A DNA stretch of 64,000 nt, taken from Rana temporaria (Eukaryota > Chordata > Amphibia > Anura > Ranidae). Made by a program: the position numbers and the translations under genes. Within the stretch, counting starts at the first letter, position 1. Every line of letters begins with the position of its first letter. The stretch spans positions 326,704,720 to 326,768,719 of the forward strand of contig NC_053492.1 in NCBI RefSeq assembly GCF_905171775.1, in the 5' to 3' direction. Below the pieces are notes generated by a model. It did no database searches and had not been told where the DNA came from. It saw only the letters and a list, made by a program, of their open reading frames with translations. Below, piece by piece: positions 10,765-21,246 of this stretch.

Positions 10765-11990
10765 CTAATCCCTTCGTTCTCGATCATGGGCAGAAGCTTG
10801 ACAGGAGGAAAAGCATAGATCAGACGATGGGGCTACCAGAGCGTCTGTGGAGTCCGCCAGAGGATCCCGTGACCTGTCCACACACCTTGGTACCTTCCTG
10901 TTGAGCCAGGACGCCAACAGATCTACCTCGGGAGTGCCCCATTGGAGACATATCTGATGAAACACATCCCAGTGAAGGGACCACACCCCGTGGTCCAGCA
11001 CCTGTCGAATGAGGTAATCCGCCTGCCAGTTTTCCACTCCCGGAATGTGAACAGCGGAGATGGCCAGAATAGAGCGTTCTGCCCACCGGAGGATGCCGGC
11101 TACTCTTTGTTCCTCCCTGGTGATTGACATAGGCCACCGCCATGGCATTGTCTGACTTAATCCATACTGGGAGCCCCTGAAGTGGTTCCGCCAATGATCC
11201 AAATAGTCTGATTGCCCAAAGTGCCAAGATGTTGATTGGTAGTCTGGATTCCTCCAGCGTCCAGAAACCCTGAGCGGAGCTCAGGCCCAGGATACCTCCC
11301 CACCCGGCCAGGCTGGCATTAGTGGTGACCACTGTCCAGTACAAGGGGAGAAAGGATTTGCTCTGGTAAGGAGTCAGAGAGCGAAGCCACCAGACCAAGG
11401 ACCTCCTGGTGTCCTGGCTCAACCAAATCAGATTGTCCAGAGACCCTGGACATTTGTCCCATTTCACCAGGATCTCCATTTTCAGGGGTCTGTGCAAACG
11501 AAACCGCCTCTAAGGTAGAGAACCGCCTCAAAGGTACATACATACAAGTCTGCAGGGAGGCTCACCTACTGGACAGCAGTAGATGAATCACAGCATGCAA
11601 CTAAAGCGAAGTCAGGCCCACATAATCCAATTTTCTGGCTGGAATCAGAGCAGACTTCTGGTAGTTTAGAAGCCAACCAAACTTTGTCAGAGTCTGGGTC
11701 CAGGTAGCCCAGAACCGCAATCCCCCGCTGATGCAGCAACGGCAGAACCGGGGTCAACACTTTTGTGAAGACCCGAGGAGTGGAGGCGAGACCAAAGGGT
11801 TAACGTCACAAACTGATAATGCTCCTCTCCCACAGCAAAACTGAGGAATCGTTGGTGTTGGGCACATATTGGAATATGCAGGTAAGCATACTTGATGTCT
11901 GTAACAGACCTCCGGCCTCAACAGGACTATGTCCACCGTAAATGCTTTCTCTGTCTGATACCACACGATCCAAGACTCTTTAGCCCATCC
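10765..11990 (-). pseudogene. DIRS-1 reverse transcriptase / RNase H
   Basis: Minus-strand pieces in at least three frames: RT block GIAVLGYLD at about 11700, where the YLDDLLL box is broken; FGWLLNYQKS-type block at about 11640; LVWWLRSLTP at 11390; RNase H blocks TTNASLAGWGGILG (11310) and IKSDNAMAVAYVNHQGG (11160). DIRS-2 shows equivalent blocks in the same order. Several frameshifts are present. Confidence 0.8.
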
Positions 11991-12298
11991 AGTCACTAGC
12001 CGTAACTCAGTGTAGAGTGAAAAACATCAGACTCTTTATTATAACACATGTACAAAGAGATATACAACTCAGGGGACAATCACCCCTCCCTTTGGAATTC
12101 AGGGCAGGGTAAACTGTCCAATCAGCAAGGAGAGCTGTTCCCGCAGTACCCCAAATAAATTGTCCCAAACATAGCATTACTTACCCAGCCAACCTCTGCC
12201 TTTCTCAGAGAACATATCTGCTGCTGGGGAGAAGCATAGACTGGTCCTTATCCCTGGAGTCCTTTCAGCCGCTGGAGAGAAAACAGGGTGACTGGGAT

Positions 12299-12834
12299 TT
12301 ACTGGGAATGTTGCCGACAGGAGAGCCCATCTGCATTTTGGTGTTGGCTCCCCCTTTGGTACTGAAAAGTGAAGTTGTACGTTTGTAAGGCTAAACTCCC
12401 CCTAAGCAGGCGGCCGCTATCACCTGAGACCCGATTCAGCCAGATGAGGGGGTTGTGGTCCGTAAGAATGGTGAACTCCCTGCCGTACAAATAGGCTTGC
12501 AATTTTTTCAAGGCCCATACTATAGCCAGGCACTTCTTTTCAATGGTGGTACCTCCCTGTCCAGCAACTTTCTGCTGAGGAAGACAACCGGGAGCTCCTC
12601 CCCCTCCTGAGAACAGCCCCCAGCCCATATGTGGAGGCATCCGTCTGTACAATAAACCTTCGCTTGTAGTTTGGGGTCACGGAAGAGGGCCTCTTTCAGC
12701 TGGTCAAAGGTGGTCTGGCAGGCCGGCGTCCACGTCACCATCCTGGACATAGTCTACTTAGTCAGGTCCATCAGTGGCTTGGCAATTGAGCAGGAAAGGG
12801 GAACACATTTTCGATAGTTTACCGTGCCCAAAAA
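12299..12834 (-). pseudogene. Gypsy RT thumb/RNase H region
   Basis: Minus-strand frames read WTPACQTTFDQLKEALF, then PVVFLSRKLLDRE, then KKCLAIVWALKKLQAYLYG, LTDHNPLIWLNRV and QHQNADGLS. These are the RT connection and RNase H blocks of Ty3/Gypsy polymerases. A frameshift near 12600 separates two open segments, and the second RNase H Asp region reads CTDGCLHIWAGG. Integrase is absent downstream: 12000-12299 is LTR-like. Confidence 0.9.
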
Positions 12835-12846
12835 GGCCATAACCTG
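12835..12846. repeat. Left target duplication of L1-A (ggccataacctg)
   Basis: Exact 12-bp match to 29585-29596. It lies within Gypsy coding sequence and marks the insertion site. Confidence 0.88.
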
Positions 12847-13455
12847 AATCTGATGCTTGTAGCATTGAAGATTATTTGCGGAAAACTGCTATCCCTACAT
12901 TAGATGATGATCATAGGAAATCATTGGATTATTCTTTCTCAATGGAAGAATTACTAGGGGTAATCACAGATATTCCATCAGGTAAGAACCCTGGTCCTGA
13001 TGGATTTACTCCAAAATTTTATAAAACATATAAAGAACATTTGTTTCCATTTATGCTGCAGGTGTTGAATTCCATCTCTTCCACTAACCCATTTCCGACT
13101 CAAACATTGGAAGCACCTTGATTCCCGAACCAGGTAAAGATTTAACATTATGCTCTAGTTATCGTCCAATACCTTTAATTGGAGTAGACATAAAAAATAT
13201 ATGCTAAACTGATTGCGTAAGGCTCCAATCTATTATTCCTAGCCTGGTACATAAAGACCAGACCAGATTTGTCGAAGAGAAACACGCGACAACGCGATAA
13301 AAACATTCTTACTTATGGGCCATGCCCAAACAGCTAAAATACCAGCATGCCTTCTCTCGGTTCATGCAGAGAAGGTTTTCGATCGGTTGGGTGGCCTTTT
13401 CTTGAGTACTCTTTAAGGCAAATAGGGATGGGCCCAAATTTACTTAAGATCTTAG
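12847..13455 (+). pseudogene. L1-A ORF2, RT N-terminal part
   Basis: The frame opens at the truncation point with IEDYLRKTAIPTLD, then SGKNPGPDGFTPKFYK (about 12980-13025), the RT0/RT1 block of L1 ORF2. After a frame break near 13120 come remnants of the PISLIGVD and DQTRF blocks (13150-13270) and then AEKVFDRLGG (about 13370) and IGMGPNLLKIL, interrupted at 13455. Multiple frameshifts. Confidence 0.82.
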
Positions 13456-14108
13456 ACGATGCACTATTTGATGCGAAATGCGTCGGAGGACTCCACCGCT
13501 GCCACTTTGTACATTTGAAAGCGCTGATCACCTTTTATAATGTAAGTGTTTTTACCTACATTAAACATTGGTACCTTTCAGTATTACGCTACGTGCCTTT
13601 CTCTTCTTCTCCTACATCTCTACATATTGGTTTACATGTTGGCCCACATTGGGTTCCCCTGGAAGCGACCTTTTCCCTGATTCGATCCCTGGGTTCCTCT
13701 CTGATTGAGGTGCAAGATGTCTCCATGAGAATTGCAGCCGATGATCCAGGCCTGAGAGTGGTTTATACCCTGCTTTACTGACCCTCTGGGCATATGTCCA
13801 TTAGGGTACAGTATCTCTGGTAAGCCATTCTTTCAATGATCGGTGGTGGATTTCTTTACTGCACTTCATTCCGATGCATTGGGACTATTATCACCAATTT
13901 TCATCACATTGGACCTTTTTTTCACATATATTTATTTATATTTTATATATACACCATCCAGTGTCTATACATATACATCACTTTTTTGGTTGATATGTCA
14001 TATTTTTTTCATCATAATTTTTTGACCATTTGTTTGATGCACTGTTTATTTATCCTTTCATTGTGTGATCTATTAATTTTATGCGCTACACTTTTGATGT
14101 ATGTTTAA
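13456..14108 (+). mobile_element. Short retroelement with hammerhead-like 5' end, 653 bp
   Basis: Perfect 11-bp duplications taagatcttag flank it at 13445-13455 and 14109-14119, inside L1-A RT. Its 5' end, acgatgcactatttgatgcgaaatgcgtcgg (quoted here only as the span 13456-13486), resembles the degenerate hammerhead core GATG...GAAA(C/T)GCGT that is common in Penelope-like elements. Downstream it shares gatcacctttt with the insertion at 32659-32880. It encodes no recognised protein: the longest plus-strand frames are AT-rich. The direction is inferred from the ribozyme-like end. Confidence 0.7.
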
Positions 14109-14787
14109 TAAGATCTTAGCGCTATATACTAAACCAAAGGCCAGAATAAGGATCAATGGATCATTGACTACAAGTTTCCCTTGGAACATTTAGCAAAAGC
14201 AATCAGACAGGAGCCTTCTATCACCGGCATAAGATTAGATCGACAAGAAATAAAACTTGCCTTGTTTGCTGACGATCTGTTACTTTATGTTACCAACTCT
14301 TATATATCTATGCCTTCTATCCTATTTGAATGCGCTTTGGAGCCATGAGTAATTTCAAAGTAAATGGTTCAAAATCTGAAATTCTTAATGTGTCACTTTC
14401 ACCCCACCAAGTGACGATGCTGAAAAATAACTTTTCATTTTGATTCTGCTCCTCTACACTAAAATACCTTGGAATATACCCACAGATCTGACTCATTTAT
14501 ATTCGGCTAACTATATCCCTTAAATGTAACGTACTTTACAAGATCTTAAAAAATATGACTCAAAATTTATATTCCTGGTTCGGGAGGATTAACATATTGA
14601 AAATGGACATAATACCGCATTTTCTGTATCATTTTCAAACTATCCCTGTTTCTATCCCCAGATCTTTTTTCTCTGTTTTACAATCTGCCTTTGTCAAGTT
14701 TATCTGGAGGTACAAGAGATCTAGATTAAATTGGAAAAAGTTAAGATTACCCAAAACGAAAGGAGGAGGAGTGAGTGCACCGGATCT
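14109..14787 (+). pseudogene. L1-A ORF2, catalytic RT region to thumb
   Basis: Begins in the duplicated taagatcttag, then LEHLAKAIRQEPSITGI, IKLALFADDLLLYV (catalytic FADD at about 14264-14275), and, after frame breaks, WFGRINILKMDIIPHFLY and RLPKTKGGGVSAPDL. It is cut at the start of L1-B's (TTA)n tail at 14788. Confidence 0.85.
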
Positions 14788-14806
14788 TTATTATTATTAT
14801 TATTTT

Positions 14807-15340
14807 TAACAGAAACGTTTATATTGTAACACAAGGAAAATTATACAAAAAAGTAAAACAGAACAGAGGTACAGCATAGGATTACAATATAGAGAAATAC
14901 AAGACATTAAGATGACCAGGATAGTCAGAGTAGTTGATGATGCTAGTCCTTGTAAGATCTAGGATGGGATGAGGTGATTCTAATCTAAGAATAGTTCAAT
15001 TTGGGAGGTGCCAATTATAATGGTGGGGGGGTCTATGAGGGTCCAGGTGTTGCAGAGATCGCAATTTGTCTTGTGTCATTGGCAGTTGGCCTTCAAGATT
15101 TTGGGGTGAGAGGAGGTTGATAGGAAGAGGTATCAGCTCTTGCAAGAAGGGGAAGGTGAGGAGACAAATAGGGGAAGGTATGCGAGTCTCGAATATGTAA
15201 ACAGGAGTATGTCAGTATCCCTTAGGGGGTCAAGGTAGGCTAAGATCAATCGTCAGTTCTTGATTCGCTGCAATGTAGCAGAAATGTAATCGTCCAATCA
15301 TGGAAAGTCCCTGTCTTCAAGTCTATCATTAGTTATAACA
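14807..15340 (-). other. L1-B 3' UTR
   Basis: Non-coding sequence between the ORF2 stop and the (TAA)n tail. No open frame of note and no further insertion is visible. Confidence 0.65.
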
Positions 15341-16697
15341 TTATACAGTGATCGATCTAGCAGTCACCCATGATTTCCAAACTTTATCAAATTTTTGAGG
15401 GCATTTGCGGCCCATATACGTCAATTTGTATAGAGGTAGCACAGTGTTCGCCACTGGGTCATCGTGGGGGTTCGCTAATTTCCAGTGTTGTAGTAACACT
15501 TTCCTGGCATAGAAACACAGATAAAACAGTTGCAGTTTAGCATGCGTGGAATGTGTCACCAATTCTGTGATACCCAGAAAAACCTTAGGGTCCAGTGATA
15601 CTGAAAGGTTGGTAGCAGTGTTAATCTCCGCGACCACTTCCCTCCAATATTCCTGGATGATGGGGCAGTCCCAGATAACATGATAAAATGTTCCTAATGT
15701 CTGCTGGCATTTTGGGCACAGTTCTGACTGCGTAGGATATATCCGGGCTAGTCTTTGAGGGGTATAATAGGCCCTATGCAGAAACTTCAGTTGAATAAAT
15801 CTGTCTCTAGCAGAGATTACTGTCGGTATATACTGTTGCAGTACTGATTCCAAATCTTCCTCCGATAGGTCTGGTATGTCCATCCTCCAGACTCGGTGTA
15901 GGGAAGATTCTCATTCTGAGTCTCTTATAAGGAGGATAATATTCTATCTACCCCACGGGAGATAAGAAACCTCTCTATCATATGTGGCTCTACTGAAATT
16001 GCCCTGGGAAACTGTGCATGTGCAACGTGTTTCAGCTGCAGATACAGGAATAGCATCCACGAAAGGAGCTGATATGCTGCGCGCAGATCTGGGAAGGGAA
16101 GTAGCTTGCCAGCAGGGGTCCGGGATAGAGCTGAAATGTAAGATTTTGGGGTTATGAGGGGAGATGAAGTCAGGCTCGGCAACAGCCGCAGTGACTTTCT
16201 CCCAAACCTGGACCGTGGTACGCATTGGGAGAGTTACTTGAGGGGCAGCTTTAGTTCCTCTGTAAACTAGATTGGTGAGAGCAGAGTAGGAGCCCATAAT
16301 AGCAGTTTCAAGGTTTACCGCAGGGTTGGATCTGGTCTGTTTAAACCACCAGCGAACAGTGATCAGAACTGCCGCCCAGTAATATTTCCTAAAGCATGGT
16401 AAAGCTAGCCCACCAAAGGATAGAGGGAGCTGCAGTTTGCGTTGTGCTATTCTGGGGGTTTTCCCGCCCCAAATAAAGGAAGAGACTATTCCATCCAGTC
16501 TTTGAAAGAAGGAGGCAGGGATGGGGATCGGGATATTTCGAAAAATGTATAAAAATTTAGGGAGAAACGTAATTTTTAATAGGTTCACCTCCCACCGGTG
16601 TTAAGGGGAGTGACATTTTAAAATCAGGTTTTGCAACACCGGGTATAGGTTATCTGTTAGGTATTGCATCAGGTCATTACTGATTTCAATACCAAGA
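15341..16697 (-). pseudogene. L1-B ORF2 thumb and C-terminal domain
   Basis: The minus-strand segment from 16588 opens with LLKITFLPKFLYIFRNIPI and SFIWGGKTPRIAQRKLQLP, the conserved L1 thumb block. After a stop near 15944 it continues in another frame, with CPKCQQTLGTFYHVIWDCP, the C-x2-C...H-x4-C cysteine motif, and a final KVWKSWV before the stop at 15341. The right edge abuts the Tc1 at 16700. Confidence 0.88.
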
Positions 16698-16699
16698 TA

Positions 16700-18317
16700 C
16701 AGTGGGGATCAAAAGTTTGGGCACCCCAGGTAAAAATTTGTATTAATGTGTATAACGAAGCCAAGGAAAGATGGAAAAATCTCCAAAAGGCATCAAATTA
16801 CAGATTAGACATTCTTATATGTAAATAAAAGTTAGATTTTATTTCCATCATTTACACTTTCACAATTACAGAAAACAAAAAAATGGCGTCTGCAAAAGTT
16901 TGGGCACCCTGCAGAATTTATAGAATGCACTGCTCCCTTTGCAAAGCTGAGACCTGCCAGTGTCATGGATTGTTCTCAATCATCGTCTGGGAAGACCAGG
17001 CAATGTCAATCTCAAAGGTTTTAAATGCCCAGACTCACCTGACCTTGCCCCAACAATCAGCACCATGGGTTCTTCTAAGCAGTTGTCTAAAAAACTGAAA
17101 CTGAAAATAGTTGACGCTCACAAAGCTGGAGAAGGCTATAAGAAGATAGCAAAGCGTTTTCAGATGTCAATATCCTCTGTTCGGAATGTAATTAAGAAAT
17201 GGCAGTCATCAGGAACAGTGGAAGTTAAAGCAAGATCTGGAAGACCAAGAAAAATATCAGACAGAACAGCTCGCAGGATTGTGAGAAAAGCAATTCAAAA
17301 CCCACGTTTGACTGTACGATCCCTCCAGAAAGATCTGGCAGACACTGGAGTTGTGGTAAACTATTCCACTATAAAGAGATACTTGTACAAATATGGTCTT
17401 CATGAAAGAGTCATCAGAAGAAAACCTCTTCTACGTCCTTTACCACAAAAATCAGCGTTTGAACTTTGCAAATGAACATATAGACAAGCCTGTTGCATTT
17501 TGGAAACAAGTTCTGTGGACCGATGAGGTTAAAATATTACTTTTTGGCCGGAATGAGCAAAGGTACGTTTGGAGAAAAAAAAGCACATAATTTAATGAAA
17601 AGAACCTCTGTCCAACTGTTAAGCAAAGGGGTGGATCAATCATGCTTTGGGGTTGTATTGCAGCCAGTGGCACAGGGAACATTTCACGAGTAGAAGGAAA
17701 AATTGATTCAATAAAATTTCAGCTAATTTTGGATGGTAACTTGATGCCATCTGTTAAAAAGCTGAAGTTAAAGAGAGGATGGCTTTTACAAATGGATAAT
17801 GATCCTAAACACACCTCAAAAATCCGCAGGGGATTACATTAAGAGGCGTAAACTGAAGGTTTTGCCATGGCCTTCACAATCTCCTGACCTCAACATAATT
17901 GAAAATCTATGGATAGACCTTAAAAGAGCAGTGCGTGACATACAGCCCAGAAATCTCAAAGAACTGGAAGACTTTTGTAAGGAAGAATGGACAAAGATAC
18001 CTCAAACAAGAATTGAAAGACTCTTGGCTGGCTACAAAAAAACGTTTACAAGCTGTGATACTTGCCAAAGGGGGCAGTACAAAATATTAACTCTGCAGGG
18101 TGCCCAAACTTTTGCAGACGCCATTTTTTTGTTTTCTGTAATTTTGACACATAAGAATGTCTAATCTGTAATTTGATGCCTTTTGGGCATATAAGAATAT
18201 AAGAATGTCTAATCTGTAATTTGATGCCTTTTGGAGATTTTTTCATCTTTCCTTGGCTTCGTTATGCACATTAATACAAATTTCTACCTGGGGTGCCCAA
18301 ACTTTCAATCCCCACTG
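16700..18317 (+). mobile_element. Tc1-like transposon inserted in L1-B, 1,618 bp
   Basis: Ends are CAGTGGGGATCAAAAGTTTG at 16700 and its near reverse complement at 18317, flanked by TA (16698-16699, 18318-18319). The inverted repeats extend with tggggtgccc and further into the element. The 3' subterminal region has a local tandem duplication of about 60 bp (two copies of gtctaatctgtaatttgatg, at about 18160 and 18206). The element at 53677-55057 is the same family. Confidence 0.95.
17065..18110 (+). pseudogene. Tc1 transposase (DDE), frame-disrupted
   Basis: Starts at ATG 17065 (MGSSKQLSKKLKLKIV), followed by a paired-like helix-turn-helix (AGEGYKKIAKRF and VRNVIKKWQ) and a GRPRK linker. The catalytic domain shows D1 in LWTDEVKILLFG (about 17515), D2 in QMDNDPKHTS (about 17792) and the third acidic residue in SPDLNIIENLW (about 17882). 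Frame 1 shifts to frame 2 near 17450, there is a TAA at 17588, and frame 2 shifts to frame 0 near 17830. All three catalytic residues survive, but the gene is broken by two shifts and a stop. Confidence 0.92.
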
Positions 18318-18319
18318 TA

Positions 18320-18747
18320 TCTAAACTTAGAGACTCTACGTAGGGGGGTCAAGTTCGACATAGGGGGGGGCAAGGTCAGACAGGCAAAATAGGCTGCACT
18401 TACTCCAGTTATTTTTAACCCCAGAGAAACTGCCAAATTTATCTATAATCGCTAGGGCCGCCACGAGAGATTGAGAGTCATCGCCAAGATATAGAAGAGT
18501 GTCATCTGCATAGAGTGATATGCGCTCCATCAATGGACCCACCTCTAGTTCATTCACCTCATGTTTCCCGAGTGAAGAAGTATAACAATGGGCTCGATGG
18601 CCAGGACAAAAAGCCCCAGGGACAGTGGGCAGCCTTGTCTTGTCATGGGTGATCTAAACAGCAGCTTGATCCAGCTAATAAATTTAGATCTGAACCCGAA
18701 TTTAGCCATTACCTGCCACAGGAAGTCCCACTCTACTGAATCAAATG
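18320..18747 (-). pseudogene. L1-B ORF2 catalytic RT segment
   Basis: The minus strand from 18557 reads SLYADDTLLYLGD, the catalytic box (Y/FADD), and then SFSGVKNNWSKC. The sequence 18560-18747 continues the upstream RT, ending at AFDSVEWDFLW at the MITE junction. Interrupted by the Tc1 on its left. Confidence 0.85.
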
Positions 18748-19025
18748 CATAGGTGTGTGCAGCCTATTGCATTAGGGGGTGCACTCCAAAGCTCAAACAC
18801 ATGGTACTGCTCACTCACTGTGTTCATTCAGAAAGGGAGGGCGTCGGTAAATTACATATTTACAGGCCCCTTCCCACACTCATTCTAAAACATCCCTGTG
18901 TGTCCCAGCAGCAGCCGGTGGTAGAGAATAGGAAGCGCTGCGGGGGAAGCCAGGGCAGTAGGGGGAATCTTCTCTACACAGGGTAATTAGGGTGTGCCCA
19001 GGCACACCCTGTGCGCACACCTATG
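18748..19025. mobile_element. hAT-type MITE, 278 bp
   Basis: Termini CATAGGTGTG (18748) and CACACCTATG (19025), flanked by perfect 8-bp duplications atcaaatg at 18740-18747 and 19026-19033. The site lies exactly in the L1-B AFDSV codons, and removal restores the L1 frame. No coding capacity. The right end contains a small gggtgtgcccaggcacaccc palindrome. Confidence 0.9.
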
Positions 19026-19353
19026 ATCAAATGCCTTATCTGCGTCCAGTGAGGCACCAGCCCTGCAAGTGTTTTGGTCTCGGAAGGTCGCTATATTGGT
19101 GTGGAGCCTACAAATATTTATGTCTGTGCCCTTGTCCGGCATAAACCCTGTCTGGTCACCATGAATTAGGGAGAGTATCACTGCGTTCAATCTATTGGCC
19201 AAAATCTTAGTCAGGATTTTGGCATCCACATTAAGCAAGGATATGGGCCGATGGGAGGAACACAGTTCTGGATCTTTCCCGGGTTTAGGTATCACGACAA
19301 TCACAGCCTCCATCATGGAAGTCGGAGGGGGCTGGGAAGTCCATTGTGTGTAA
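19026..19353 (-). pseudogene. L1-B ORF2 RT N-terminal segment
   Basis: The minus strand from 19316 reads VIVVIPKPGKDPELCSSHRP, ISLLNVDAKILTKILANRLN and GDQTGFMPDKGT, the RT1-RT2 blocks of L1 ORF2, ending in DADKAFD at the MITE junction. Confidence 0.88.
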
Positions 19354-20004
19354 AAATTACTCTAACAGTGGCCTGAGGTAATATCTCAAAATGGTCCTCT
19401 GCTCGCTTGACCCCGAAAACCCAACAAAATCATGCAAGGCTCAGGGTTCCAACTTGCGAGTGCACTTCAAGAACACTCGTGAGACAGCTCAAGCTATCAA
19501 GGGCAGGCACATTCGTAAGGCCACCAAGTATTTGAAAGATGTCACCTTAAAGAAGCAATGCGTTCCTTTCCGCCGCTACAACGGAGGTGTTGGCAGGTGT
19601 GCGCAGGCCAAACAGTGGGACTGGACACAGGGACGTTGGCCTAAGAAGAGTGCAGAATTCCTCCTGCACATGCTGAAGAATGCCGAGAGCAATGCAGAAC
19701 TCAAGGGTTTGGATGGTGATTCCCTGGTCATTGAGCACATTCAGGTGAACAAGGCTCCCAAGATGCGCAGACAAACCTACCGTGCTCACAGGCGAATCAA
19801 CCCTTACATGAGCTCCCCTTGCCACATTGAGATGATCTTAACTGAAAAGGAGCAAATTGTCCCCAAACCAGAGGAGGAAATTGCCCAGAAGAAAAAGATC
19901 TCTCAGAAGAAATTGAAGAAGCAAAAACTCTTTGCTCGGGACTAAAAGCAATGTACATAAATAAATTACATCCTTTTAAAAAAATAAAAATAAATTACTC
20001 TAAC
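19354..20004 (+). mobile_element. LINE-mobilised RPL17 mRNA retrocopy with 13-bp duplications
   Basis: aaattactctaac occurs at 19354-19366 and 19992-20004. Between them are a 24-bp 5' leader, an intronless RPL17 reading frame, a short 3' UTR with AATAAA at about 19959, and an A-rich tail (19979-19991). The nick site reads TTTTT/A on the bottom strand, matching L1 endonuclease preference. The host sequence is L1-B. Confidence 0.93.
19391..19945 (+). pseudogene. rpl17: Ribosomal protein L17 (uL22) processed retrocopy, intact frame
   Basis: One uninterrupted 184-codon frame from ATG 19391 to TAA 19943 has the full length of vertebrate RPL17, a large-subunit protein lining the exit tunnel. The start MVLCSLDPENPTKSC, the block NTRETAQAIKG, RRYNGGVGRCAQAKQW, KKSAEFLLHMLKNAESNAEL and the lysine-rich tail are recognisable throughout. 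Several positions look changed from the usual protein as I recall it (for example LC for RY at residues 3-4, R for M in the AIKGxHIRK segment, D for G in AKQWxWTQG). Lack of introns, poly(A) tail and target duplications show reverse transcription of a mature mRNA. With no promoter of its own it is probably a young processed pseudogene; expression from within L1-B cannot be judged from sequence. Confidence 0.93.
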
Positions 20005-21246
20005 TCTTCTAGGAAGTGTGATGTTCTGGATGTGTAGAGATGCCGATAGTACTGCTCAAATCTGGCATTAATTGTTGGAGGGTCCGAGAGCAAAGTACCA
20101 TCCTCATCCCTAATACTTGCTATACAGGAGCTCCCTGACCGTTCAGTTGCCAGCCAGGCCAGCAGCCTACCTGATCGCTCACCCTGTTCAAAGATGCGCT
20201 GGGTCTGAGCGAGGAGGAAGCGACGGCAAGAAGCAGCGCAAAGGAGCGCCAGTTCTCTGTAAGCATGTCAGCGTGTGAGCCTTGGTCAGGGGATTCTGCA
20301 TATCGTGTCTCCATTCTCAAAGCCCGTCTCAGCCTCTGATAGTTCTAATCTGGATTCTTTCCTGACTTTGGAGGTATTGAACTGATATCTACCTCTAGCA
20401 TACACTTTAAATATGTCCCATACCACGGCTGGAGGAGCCGATTGGTCATTACGGGTCCAGTAGTCCCAAAGTTCCGACAACATTAGTGGTTCCAGCTTTT
20501 CGTCCGTGATCCAGTATCTGGAAAGTCTCCAAAGTCCCACATCAGCAATCAAGTCTGTGGAGAGGTCCAGCATGACTGGAGCATGGTCCGATTTGCCACG
20601 TGGTAGATGGGCCACCGCACTTACCCTAGACAAAGGGTCGCTAACATAAATTAAATCTATGCGAGACAGTGTTGCATGAGTTGCAAAATGACATGTAAAT
20701 TGTTTACCATGCGGGTATTTCCATCTCCACACGTCACTCAGACCATGTAACTCCACCCACTGGGACAACGCTGAGTCGGTCGACTGGCCAGGGTTCAACC
20801 TGTCAGCATTGGCATCGGGGGCCATATTAAAGTCTCCCGCCAAGATTATATGGGTAGCTAGCAACAATAGCCTGTATTTTATGTAGAACTGCAATACTTG
20901 CTGGTGGGGGCAAACATAGGCCAACGACCACCACATCCAACCAATAACAGAGAGCATGGATAATTACATATTGTCTGTCAGGGTCCAGGTTTAGATCCAT
21001 CAGTACAAAGGGAAGCACCTTATGGATTAAAACACTAACCCCCCGGGAGTGAGAGGAAAAAGTCGAGTGAAAATAGGATCCCACCCAGGGCTTTTTAAGG
21101 GAGAGAATTCTGGACCCCATGAGGTGGGTGTCCTGGAGTATACATATGTGCGGGTGGTATTTCTTCAGGTATGAGAATACCAGGGATCTTTTGAATTTGG
21201 AGTTTAACCCCCGCACATTCCAGGATATCACCTTCAGGGTGGCCAT
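20005..21246 (-). pseudogene. L1-B ORF2 endonuclease domain and linker
   Basis: From ATG at 21244 the minus strand reads MATLKVISWNVRGLNS, the apurinic-type endonuclease start with its conserved Asn. It continues with HICILQDTHL, where the usual catalytic Glu position reads Asp, then LAGDFNMAPDA, SRIDLIYVS and GKSDHAPVMLDL (catalytic Asp-His). A frame change occurs near 20830. The region 20286-20005 is the linker toward RT, in a different frame. This is the N-terminus of ORF2. Confidence 0.88.

Larger units (their letters stand above)
9312..11990 (-). mobile_element. DIRS-type retrotransposon, 3' half (DIRS-1)
   Basis: Reverse transcriptase/RNase H remnants are followed, in minus-strand order, by a tyrosine recombinase. 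That order defines the DIRS order of retrotransposons, which integrate with a recombinase rather than a DDE integrase. The 3' end carries a terminal hairpin at 9321-9411. The 5' end is lost at about 11990, where Gypsy LTR-like sequence begins. It overlaps DIRS-2 in the RT region, so the two are separate copies. Confidence 0.85.

Noticed and set aside
13470..14108. 144-codon plus-strand ORF as a gene
   Set aside because: It spans the junction between L1-A and the ribozyme-tagged element and has no recognisable domain.
19391..19945. Functional ribosomal protein gene
   Set aside because: Intronless, poly(A)-tailed, flanked by 13-bp target duplications inside an L1: a processed retrocopy.
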